A program made the position numbers and the translations under genes. From Phellopilus nigrolimitatus (lineage: Eukaryota; Basidiomycota; Agaricomycetes; Hymenochaetales; Hymenochaetaceae), in assembly GCA_021029095.1 (NCBI GenBank), contig JAJOHG010000031.1:248001-312000 (forward strand): a stretch of DNA of 64,000 nucleotides. Reading direction: 5' to 3'. Positions 1 through 8,025 of the stretch are shown one piece after another (position 1 is the first letter of the stretch; each line of letters starts with the position of its first letter). A model generated the notes under the pieces. It was given only the letters and a program-made list of their open reading frames with translations. It ran no database searches and was not told the DNA's origin.

Positions 1-161
1 CAGTATTGACAACTAATGTGCTTTCTAATCAAGTCGTACCGTCCTTGAAACACGTCATTTAATTTGAGTCAACAACAACACCTTCCTCAGCTCAAATCAG
101 TGCGAAAAAATCTTCCTCTCATCTAAATACACTACCATAAAGAAACCTGGTGTATAATGGC

Positions 162-757
162 CTACATTTACAGCGCTTTTACAAAACCTCGTCAGTGCGC
201 GCAAAAAAAAAAAAAAAAAGTTGCGGCCGCCAAATAAGGCATTATTGCCTATTTGAGCGAAGTCGCGTCGTGGTTTTTTTTTTCGTCGTCGTTGTACATG
301 CATGCCCTATCGAAAGATCAGTGAGGAATTGAATGTCCGTGCTCTTTGGCTATACAAGACAAGCCAATACTATCCTGATGCACTTGCTGGCATTTTGGCT
401 TCTCGATAGTAACTAAGATAGTAATATTGTACCTGCATGAGCTCCTGCAGACTAAAGTCTCCCAGAGACGATGTCGGTGTAGCTCGCAAACCGGCGAAGT
501 TGATGTCAAATTTTGGCTGTACATTGTGCGGGTGCCTCTGCATAATTCCACTGACTCCAGTCGTGCATCTATGAGCTGCTCGACACGGACAGTGTGCTAA
601 ACAACACAACAAACTGCCACAATGGACGAGCACATCACAACGCGACTTCGCTCAATAGGCAATAATGCCTTATTGGGCACACCCTGAGGGCCGCAAATTT
701 TTTTTTTTTTTTGCGCGCACTGACAAGGTTTTGTAAAAGCGCTCTGTAATGAAGTTA
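162..757. repeat. Foldback / MITE-like element with ~110-bp inverted arms
   Basis: The left arm (about 165-278) and the right arm (about 633-757) are imperfect reverse complements. Both contain a GCGCTTTTACAAAACC block, a GTCAGTGCGCGC block, a poly-A/poly-T run of about 15-17, and AAGGCATTATTGCCTAT followed by GAGCGAAGTCGCG. About 350 bp of unrelated sequence separates them. No transposase is encoded, so this looks like a non-autonomous foldback or hairpin element. The target-site duplication could not be fixed by eye. Confidence 0.75.
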
Positions 758-1144
758 CGAGAGTCCCAGGCTACTATCCACAAATATACGACTGGGCACA
801 GTTAATCCCAGACATCCCTTGCTCCGTCGCATGCTCTACATGTCTTAACTGCACTCGCTATCAAACTCACGTACATCCGAAGGACCCTCCCTCAGTCCCG
901 AAAGTAAGTCACCCCACCCCACAGACAGACAGACAGCAGTTCCAGAGACATCACCGCGATGCAGCTCAATTTCCTCTCCATCCCGCTCGCGTAGGATGTG
1001 GGGTGCGGCGGCAGGTTTGGCTCGCCCACGTGCGTCTTGCTCTGAGGCGGCTGCAAGGTATTGGCGACGGGGATGGTTTATACGTTACTTATAGCCTCGC
1101 AATCGTCCGGAGCCGACTCGCTTCCGCCCGCACCTGTTGTTCAA
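758..1144. other. Intergenic, nothing recognised
   Basis: No supported gene was seen. The stretch is ordinary mixed sequence between the foldback element and the start of the long inverted duplication. Confidence 0.5.
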
Positions 1145-1553
1145 TGCCACTTGTATCGTCCTGTCAAGCCCCAAGACGCGTTCATCCGGATCCCAAGTCA
1201 TAGAGCTATTATCTCTCATCACCCATATCTGCCCTCCGCCAGGCGCAAACACGGGGCCATGCGCGGACGGACGGCGTAGCACTAAGCACTAATGGAGAAA
1301 AAAAAAACGCGACGGCGTGGCAATCTCCCATCAGCCGTATCTGCCCTGCCCCCGCCGCCGACAGGCTCAACTATGTGGCCACGCGCGGACGGCGCATTAC
1401 TACTAATGGAGAAAAAGACGGCGTAGTACTGGCGGCACCAGGCCACGCCATGGGGGCGCCCGTCGCCGCTGCCCTCGGGCTCGGTCTCGCCCGGAATTAA
1501 GTGACGGCCTCGTACGGGTTTGCGCCGCGCCACAAATGTTTCTTGAGCCGTAT

Positions 1554-1560
1554 GGTATAA
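1554..1560 (+). promoter_or_regulatory. TATA box of peptide gene copy A
   Basis: GGTATAA lies about 110 bp before the ATG at 1670. The same TATAAGAGAC block sits about 95 bp before the ATG of the inverted copy, and an ATATAAGAG motif sits about 107 bp before the ATG at 6109. The shared position supports a functional core promoter. Confidence 0.5.
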
Positions 1561-1669
1561 GAGACACGCGCGCGCCTCAGAAGCCCCGCCTTTCATTCAC
1601 GAGATATTGCCAAAACATTCGCAACATCCCCCATACACGGCCGTCAAGCACAAGAGACGCCCCTCCGCG

Positions 1670-2020
1670 ATGCAGCCCAAGAGCCTCTTCGTCGCGTTTG
1701 CTGCCCTCTCCGCCTCCGCCGCCGCCTTCGCCGCTCCCGCCCCCGCTTCCGGGACCGCCGTACTACCCAATTTTATATTCCCACCTAATACGGACTTCTC
1801 GCTCACCTCTTCCTCCCTACTGCGCAATTCGACGCGCGGACAGGCTGCGGGGCTCGGCGCGAGCCAGGGCAGAGGCGACGCGCGCTGTGACGACTGGAGG
1901 CGCGCGAGGAAGATTGGGCGCCGAGTGGCAGAGTGGCTGGGGGCGAGCAGGACGCTAGGAGCTGCGGGCGCGCAGGACGTACACTACGGACGCGTCGGCA
2001 GCTTTGGCTCGAGTGGATAG
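1670..2020 (+). pseudogene. Kex2-type secreted peptide precursor, copy A (decayed)
   Basis: The ATG at 1670 opens a signal peptide (MQPKSLFVAFAALSAS, then Ala-rich) nearly identical to that of the inverted copy at 43655. A probable intron runs from GTACTA just after the SGTA codons to GACAG, 84 nt, a multiple of three, so frame is open with or without splicing. In exon 2 one DDWRR site remains, but the Lys-Arg sites are Arg-Arg or lost. Relative to the two sister copies a base is missing after the DWRR site, so the second D/E-W peptide is read out of frame and the natural stop is bypassed. The open frame then runs to TAG at 2020 (116 codons unspliced). I infer a decayed duplicate; a diverged but active peptide remains possible. 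Confidence 0.6.
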
Positions 2021-2249
2021 GGCTGCGGGCGCCGTGCTATGATGTCCTAGAGAGAAGGAGTGACGTCGTATCATATGTATGATGTATGATGTACGATGGA
2101 CGTGTACGATGGACGCTGGGTCCACGTTTTAATGTCGCGGCGGGCGTTTCTCGCAGCATACTTGCAGAATGTCCTGTCCATGCGATCGTTTCTATGCGAC
2201 TCGAACTCTAATCAACATTCTAGAGTGCGAGAATTTTCGAGCTTATGGA

Positions 2250-2570
2250 AAAGCACACAACCTTCGAACCCTTTCGAACACCGGGCCAACATGTTGATGC
2301 GCCAACGCTCACATTCCTGTTCGTCGTGCAGTGTCCAATCGTATCGACGGTGTCCACGCGGAGGACGGGAGACCATCGAGGCGTCAAGGAGGAAGCGCTG
2401 GAGGCGGTGAGGGTGCGGTCATGAGGTGTGCAGAGACAGCGCTTTTGCTGCTGCTGCTGTTGCTTCCGTCGGTCCAGCTCGAAGCCGTCTGCAATTTGTT
2501 TCCGCGCGTCATTTCCTTCATAACGCAAGTCTTCTACCATGTGGCCGCAGACTACGTTGCTGGATGACAC
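2250..2570. repeat. Local inverted repeat, arm 1 (partner 4450-4750)
   Basis: The stretch holds GTGTCCACGCGGAGGACGGG, GAGGAAGCGCTGGAGGCGGT, a GAGACAGCGCTTTTGCTGC block with CTG repeats, and a TCATTTCCTTCATAACGCA block. All recur as the reverse complement at 4450-4750, including flanking TTCGAA motifs. Short ORFs inside are low-complexity and frame-inconsistent between arms, so I treat this as repeat DNA and not a gene. Confidence 0.7.
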
Positions 2571-4449
2571 ATACATATCCGAACTTTCAACTTTAGCTTC
2601 GTGCTACGCGGCGGACGAGGACAGAAGACGATGACGCCTCTAGGCCCATCGTGGCAGCTACTCAAGATCCCCGAAGCTGCCACTAAGGCTCTTCTCGTTT
2701 TCTGTCATTGATGCGCTAAAAAGCTTGCGACTCGCCACACGGAGGCAACGGGCGTTTGCGTGCTCCCCGCGTCCATGCCGCCTCGAGGCTCGAAGGTGCA
2801 GGATATGTGTACATGTACTACCACACACTCGACATGCCGCGCGCTACCAGTGCAAAAGTGGAATTCTACTTTCGACGAAGGCATCCGTCGTCATCCGGTA
2901 TTTTGGCTGAAGCTTTGTACTGTTCTCCGGTAGACGCATTGATCTCAGTATACCGTAATTGTAGAGCACTCGGTACTGCTCGTCGACGGAAATGCTGTAT
3001 AGTAAATAATGAAATGTCGAGGTGCAATTGAACTTTCGAGCCCTAGCTCCGGTTCTCATCGCCCGCTACGTGCATGCCCTCTACAGATAACAGGTTTACA
3101 GAACAGAAAATGCGATGGTAAATAGCCTCCTTTCTAACAGCCCCTTTCCTTCTGTTCTCCTACATGTTCATGGGGAAACCGGCCTGAGTAAATAAGAGCC
3201 GAAGTCGCTGGCCGCAGGAGGACGATGAGTAACGGGGATCACGTTAAGAAAAACAAAAAAGCTACCATACGGGAACGAAGACATCCAGATCCAGCGTTTA
3301 GCACACGTCCAACACGCCCTGCACTATCGAGCCTCGAGGCGACGCGGACGCTGGGAAAGCACCTAGCCAGCCAGCCAGCCAGCCTCGAGCGCGCCCGACC
3401 GCGCAGCAGGCACGCAAGACGCCAGAGGGGGGCACGGGACAGCGGGACGCGTGTGTGTGTGCACACGGGAATCGTTCTGCGGGCGGAGGCGCGCGGTCGA
3501 CTTCTTGGAATGCGGGCTCTTATGCTGCGTTGCGTTGCGTTGCGTGCGGGGGGAGGGACAGGGGACGGGACGCACGCATATTCCTCGCCCGGCGCTCGCA
3601 CAGCGCCCCCGCGCGCGCTCCGAGGCTTTTCCCTCTTTCCTCTTTCCCTCGGCGCGGCCAACCGCGGCCACCGCACGCTTTGAGGCGCAGGCGGGGACGC
3701 GTCGGCGCCGCAAGCAGCAGCCGTCCGCCGTCCGTCCTGTCGTGTCGGAACGAACGCGAACGCGACGCGCCGTTGTGGATCCGGGGCGCGTGGCAGGGGG
3801 GGCGCCGCGCCCTGGCCCTCGGCGTCGAGCCCGCGCGCCAGGGCCATCCCATCTGTCTGTCAAGTCCGTTTTTTTTTCAGTCAGCACAGACGGGCGGCGC
3901 CCTCGAGTCGGAGGAGAAAACGGGAAGCGCGCGCAGCTCACCCTTTTTTTCGTTCGTCTCGTACGACGACGCAAGCCATCCACATCTGTATTTCTCGGGC
4001 CTCCGTCCTCCCCCCGCCCCCTCGCCCTCTCGCTGCGTCCCGTCCCGTCCCCGTCGTCGGTCCCCCCTCACAGAATGATTTTTGAGAATGAGGCAAGGGA
4101 CACTCGCTCGACGAGGCAGGTTCCCCCTGCGTGCGAAAGAAAGGCCCGTTGCGCGTTGCGCCTCCGCTTGGCGCGTCGGCAGCGCAAGCTCTTTTCACAG
4201 CGCGCGTCATCAGTGACAGAAAAAAAGACACGAAGGGGCCTTGGTGGTCTTAGCGGTAGCGTCGGGCAGGGACCTCGAGCAGCTGCCCGCACATTGACGG
4301 GGCTTGGCATGGCTTGGTTTAGCGGCGCGCCATCCATCGTCTTCTGTCCTCGTCGTAGCACGAAAAGCTGAAGTTGGAAAGTCCGGATGTGTTACGTACG
4401 TGTACGTGTACGTATGTGTGTGGCATCCGGCCAGCAGCACAGTTCTGCG
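2571..4449. other. GC-rich low-complexity intergenic DNA
   Basis: No gene is supported. Overlapping ORFs of 100-300 codons occur on both strands at 3225-4370, but they are Arg/Pro/Ala-rich, lack domains, and are what GC-rich sequence poor in stop codons produces. Simple repeats include CCAGCCAGCCAGC near 3367, a GTTGCGTTGCG run near 3535, and homopolymer tracts. Confidence 0.5.
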
Positions 4450-4750
4450 GTTCTGCGGCCCGCATGGCACAGAACGTGCGTTATGAAGGAAATGATCAAA
4501 TCGCAGATGGCTTCGGGCTGGACCGCCGGACATAGCAGCGGCAGCAGCAGCGGCAGCAAAAGCGCTGTCTCCGCACACCGCGACCGCCTCCAGCGCTTCC
4601 TCCAGCGCTTCCTCCTCGACCCGTCCTCCGCGTGGACACTGTCGTCGAGTGCGACTGGAGACGCGGCACGAGCACGACGAGCAGGTAAGTGCGACAACAC
4701 GCTGGGGGGCCGTGTTTCGAAAAAAGGGTTCGATGGTTCGAAGGCTGCGT
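4450..4750. repeat. Local inverted repeat, arm 2 (partner 2250-2570)
   Basis: Reverse-complement copy of 2250-2570. It contains the same TCATTTCCTTCATAACGCA block, the CTG/CAG-rich AGCGCTTTTGCTGC block, the GTGTCCACGCGGAGGACGGG block, and the TTCGAA-containing flank near 4717-4741. The pair encloses about 1.9 kb. Confidence 0.7.
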
Positions 4751-5299
4751 GGTTATACTTATACGCTTATACTTATAGAATGACCCCCGCGCGCGCGTTG
4801 TTCGATGTATGCAGTGGGATCCACGAGCACCCGCGCGCGCCGATTTGGCCGTGGCCGTGCCGTGCATGGAGCTGGGAGCTGGCGTGAACGCGTCGCGTCG
4901 CGTCTGTACATAGTACATAGTACACAGTACATACATGACTGCTTTCGGGCCCGGCGACACGACTCGCTCGCTCGCTCGCCCGCGCAGAGCCCCCGCCCGC
5001 CCGCCGAAGAAGGCAGTCCTTCCGGCACGCGGAGGGACGTGAAAAGAACGCGCGACAAGGGCAGGGGCAGGCCAAGGGCTCGGTGCGCGCGGCGCGCGGC
5101 GCCTCTTTCGCGGGCATCGACCACACGCGCGCGCGCGCGCTGCGTCCGAGGGAACTGGCATTGGCACGGGCCGAGAGTGTTTGGAGGACCCTGCGGACGG
5201 CGGCGGAGGCGGAGGCGGATGGGGGGGAGTAGGCGATTGGGAGGAGGGGCTTGGGAGGAGGGGCGGATGGTGGATGGCGGGTATTATTTCTCCTGTTTC
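4751..5299. other. GC-rich low-complexity intergenic DNA
   Basis: No gene supported. A run of TAGTACATAGTACACAGTACATACATG lies near 4910-4936, and purine-rich GGAGGGG stretches lie near 5200-5270. A 368-codon antisense ORF spanning 4496-5602 is Arg/Pro-rich, has no recognisable domain, and reads through repeats, so it was not accepted. Confidence 0.4.
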
Positions 5300-5655
5300 C
5301 CCTGATACGCTACGCCTAGATTTATATATTGCTCGTGCTTCATGCGGACTTTTCGCGTTCGCTCTTCTTCCTCTTCCTCCCTGCTGCGCAGCTCGATTCG
5401 ACGCGCGGACAGGCTCCGGAAGGGGGGGGGGGGGGGATCCCGGGAAGCGACGCGGAGCGCGGAGAGACGAGGGGGCGCGGCTGCGGCGGCTACGGCGGCG
5501 ACTGGAGGCGCGCAGAGGAAGACTGGGGCGGCGAGTGGAAGCGCGGAGCCGCGGGCGCACAGGACGCCCAGGAGTGTCGGGCGCGCGCGCACACACACAC
5601 ATATGCGTCGGCAGGTTTGGCTCGCGCGGATAGGGCTGCGGGCGGCGTGCTATGA
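5300..5655 (+). pseudogene. Kex2-type peptide precursor, copy B' (signal exon missing)
   Basis: Exon 2 is recognisable after the conserved intron end GACGCGCGGACAG at about 5415. It encodes GGDWRR, EEDWGGEWKR and GAAGAQDA, matching the family. Upstream only intron-like sequence remains (CTCTTCTTCCTCTTCCTCCCT); no signal-peptide exon like that at 1670 or 43655 is present. The family stop codon after AQDA is changed to CAG, so the frame runs on to 5655. Downstream, the TATGATGGGCTAGAGAGAGAGAG block and a CTGTCGGGGTGCTGTCAATCGA block (to about 5790) match the flank of the 43-kb copy. I infer a 5'-truncated duplicate. Confidence 0.6.
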
Positions 5656-5996
5656 TGGGCTAGAGAGAGAGAGACGAAAGGGAGGGACGCTGTATCATAT
5701 ATACATGTAAGTATGTATGATGCCATGTACATGTACTGTCGGGGTGCTGTCAATCGAGTTGTACATGAATACGAGTCGCTCCTCACGGGGACGGCGGCGA
5801 AGAAGGAAGTAGAGGCGCCGAGCCGGATACTTTGTTTCCCCTTGATACAGGCACGCTCCGTCACCGGCGGCGGCGCCCGCTTTAGCCAATGGTCCGGCGC
5901 TGAGGTCAGCCAGCCGGGCAGGCCGCGCGAACATTCTCCACGGAAGCTTGTTGTTGGGTCGATCCTGATACATACTTGTCTATTTTTACCGAGCGC

Positions 5997-6002
5997 ATAT
6001 AA
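5997..6002 (+). promoter_or_regulatory. TATA box of peptide gene B
   Basis: ATATAA followed by GAGCGCCC lies about 107 bp before the ATG at 6109, at the spacing seen in the sister genes. Confidence 0.5.
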
Positions 6003-6108
6003 GAGCGCCCGGGGGGCGTTCCTGAGTCCCGCTTCCCTCAATCAACCCGCCCAAGCAATTCTCTCCAGTTCCCTCCGCCCACCGAGTGCAACCCAACGCA
6101 CGCGCGAA

Positions 6109-6368
6109 ATGCATCTCAGGACTCTCTTTTTCGTCTTTGCGTCGCTCGCCGCCCTTGGAGCGGCTGTGCCCGCGCCCGCGCCTGCCGTACGTGTGCCCCC
6201 CATCCGTTATCTCCTGATCCCTGCAATCCGCTGATGCCCGCCCGTCCGTCCGTCCGTCCGTCCGTTTTCTCTTTGTCTGCGCGCGATCAGCCCGAGGCGC
6301 TGCTCCCGGCGAAGCGCGGCCAGGACTGGAAGCGCGGGAACACCGGCTCGCAGGGCGCCGACTGGTAG
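6109..6368 (+). CDS. Kex2-processed secreted small peptide precursor B (51 aa)
   Basis: Exons 6109-6186 and 6291-6368, intron GTACGT...ATCAG of 104 nt, phase 0. Exon 1 encodes a 26-residue leader (MHLRTLFFVFASLAALGAAV then PAPAPA) with a typical secretory core. Exon 2 encodes PEALLPAKR, GQDWKR, then GNTGSQGADW and the stop. Cleavage after the two Lys-Arg pairs would release GQDW and GNTGSQGADW, both ending Asp-Trp; the last peptide ends exactly at the stop codon. The intron position matches that of the 43-kb copy. There is no C-terminal CaaX box, so this is not a classical basidiomycete lipopeptide pheromone. Known for the class: Kex2-processed repeat precursors and fungal RiPP precursors share this layout. 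Function of these peptides: unknown. Confidence 0.72.
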
Positions 6369-7068
6369 GCGCCACCGGCCCGCCCGTTCGTTGATGTTCC
6401 GGGGCCGGCGGGGGGAGGGCGCGCGCGGTGCTGTGCGGTACTGTGCTGTGCTGTGAATACGGCGGCGGTGTATAACGTGTATACTTTGCTGGACAACCTG
6501 TCTATAATTCGGCCGTGCGTGCGTGCGTGCGTGCGTGCGTGCGGGGGGCGGAGGGGAGGGGGTCGGACGGGGAGGGGAAGGTCGTGATTTCGTTCGTTCG
6601 TTCGTGCTGGTCGCGTCACGGGGCGGGGGCTGTGGGGGGCTGTGGGTTTCAGGTGTTGGAGTTTTGGGTCACTGGGGTAGTGGGTGTGGGTTCCTCATAT
6701 TGGGTCGCTGTTTTTTCGTTTTTGTTCCCTGTTGCTGCTGCTGCTGCTGCGTTGTGTGTTGGTTGTGGTTGGTTGTTGTCGAACTCCTCCTCCTACATGT
6801 GCATGTGTGCAATCCCATCGTCCATCTGCGTGTATGTACGTACGTATGTATTTTTTTCTCTCGTTCCACCACAGCGAGCGCGCACAGCGCCACACACACA
6901 GCGCCACCACACAACGGACATGGAGAGTTCCGGCGCCCCCGCGCCCGTGTGCATGCATCAACGCTATTATAGTGTCGTCGCCCGCCACTATGGCGTCAAC
7001 CATCGTTGCGCCCGGAGATAACCCCGCCAGTGTCACTTGCCACTTGTTGCCGCTTGCGCCATCAGCGG
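6369..7068. other. Intergenic simple-repeat DNA 5' of the hAT element
   Basis: The stretch holds a (GTGC)n run near 6513-6541, a TTCGTTCGTTCGTTCG run near 6590-6605, CTG repeats near 6730-6750, and GTACGTACGTATG near 6836. ORFs here are low-complexity and were not accepted. Confidence 0.5.
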
Positions 7069-7076
7069 CCCTGCAT
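7069..7076. repeat. hAT target-site duplication, left (CCCTGCAT)
   Basis: CCCTGCAT directly precedes the terminal inverted repeat and is repeated exactly at 11408-11415. An 8-bp duplication is the hallmark of hAT insertion. Confidence 0.92.
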
Positions 7077-7229
7077 TAAGGACCAGCATGGGGCATCCGG
7101 ATACGTATCCGGGTGTAATCCGTGGTTAACTTAAAACTCCGCTATCCACGGATTCTCATCCGGACGGATGGTCGTATCCGTGGTTCATCCGTGGGAACGC
7201 ACTCCGACCATGGCCGTTCCCGCCCTCGC

Positions 7230-7948
7230 TCACGGCTTGCGCGCTGCGTTGTCTTTGCATCTGTCTCTGTTCCAGCCTGGCGCGACAACACTGCAATATC
7301 GGTGGAAAAGCGATACAGGACCACCCGCAAGGATGCAGGACGAGATGTTACGCGTCTTCGCCGTCTTCTTGAACGACTTCGAGATGATCGTCACTGGTGC
7401 CGACTCGAAGACTGCCCAAGACCAAGGATGCGTCTGTTCTTCTGGGATCTCGGTGTCGGGCTGGAGAGGCGGTGAGTTTACGACTATCAGTGTGGGAACG
7501 ACAGCGGGCATCCGCTTTACGTCACAGCCAATAATTCTAACAGGAAGATATCGAAAGACAAGTTAAAGCTTTTTGCCTTGGTCGTGCCTGTGTCGTGGAG
7601 GAAGTTGAAGCTCGCCGTCATATTTGGGTCGAGTGAGACGACGACCTCCTGTGCTCTTTCACCGGTCTCGGACACGATGCACATGGAGAGCTTCTGGTCG
7701 CGTACGTTGCCAGAGGCTCCTCTGTGCGGATGAGCGGCGGGGCAGAGGAAGCACTCCTCGCTGCTGTAGGACTTCTGGATGATGGCAGTATGCAGGCAGA
7801 CGACGGTGGTCATGTTGACCATGCGGTCGTTCTCGTGCTGGATGTGTTCCTGGACGGTGCGCGGAATCTCCGCGTGGGGTCCTTGTCGTCCGCGTCCTCG
7901 AAGCAGCGCTTGCTCGAGGAGTGCTGCGCATCGTCCATAGTTAAGCAT
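7230..7948 (-). CDS. Uncharacterised ORF region carried at the hAT left end
   Basis: Minus-strand ORF 7948-7517 (143 codons; the only clear ATG-led reading is MLNYGR...) has strong C/G third-position bias and includes MVNMTTVVCLHTAIIQK and QEVVVSLDPNMTASFNFLHD. A second codon-biased stretch, 7511-7230, follows in another frame and ends in KDNAARKP. An alternative N-terminus MDDAQHSSSKRCFEDADDKD reads in a different frame from the ATG nearby. These facts suggest one gene broken by frameshifts or joined by an unrecognised intron. The plus strand is also partly open (MVVSVVHPWERTPTMAV...) and stays open for 188 codons in the truncated copy at 41854-42420, so strand assignment is uncertain. No known domain was recognised. 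It could be a captured host fragment or an accessory transposon gene. Confidence 0.35.
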
Positions 7949-8025
7949 GCTTCGTGAAATTACATCTAGTATGTTTACAGTAGGCTATTTTGTACGTGAA
8001 TACTTAGAGAATAATATTAAGAAGT

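Larger units (their letters stand above)
1145..2095. repeat. Long inverted duplication, arm 1 (partner at ~43.16-44.17 kb)
   Basis: This segment is repeated in reverse orientation at about 43160-44170. Shared landmarks in order: a CGCGTTCATCCG block, a CGCAAACACGGGGCCATG block, CACTAAG then TAATGGAGAAAAA, CATCAGCCGTATCTGCCC, the TATA region, the peptide gene, and a trailing run of repeated ATGATG. The similarity includes promoter, coding and downstream sequence, so a whole gene unit was duplicated. A third, shorter copy of the gene's 3' half lies at about 5300-5790. Confidence 0.8.

Noticed and set aside
1282..1596. 104-codon minus ORF
   Set aside because: Lies in the promoter part of the inverted duplication and is not kept open in the partner arm.
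3225..4371. Overlapping 150-306 codon ORFs on both strands
   Set aside because: GC-rich sequence with few stop codons; Arg/Pro/Ala-rich translations, no domain, no splice logic, and overlap in five frames.
4496..5602. 368-codon minus-strand ORF
   Set aside because: Reads antisense through the repeat arm and the peptide remnant; low-complexity composition.
6109..6368. Classical basidiomycete mating pheromone
   Set aside because: No C-terminal CaaX box, a secretory signal peptide is present, and no pheromone receptor or homeodomain gene is seen nearby.
6515..7036. ORFs on both strands rich in Cys/Val/Thr
   Set aside because: Translations of GTGC, CTG and GTAC simple repeats.
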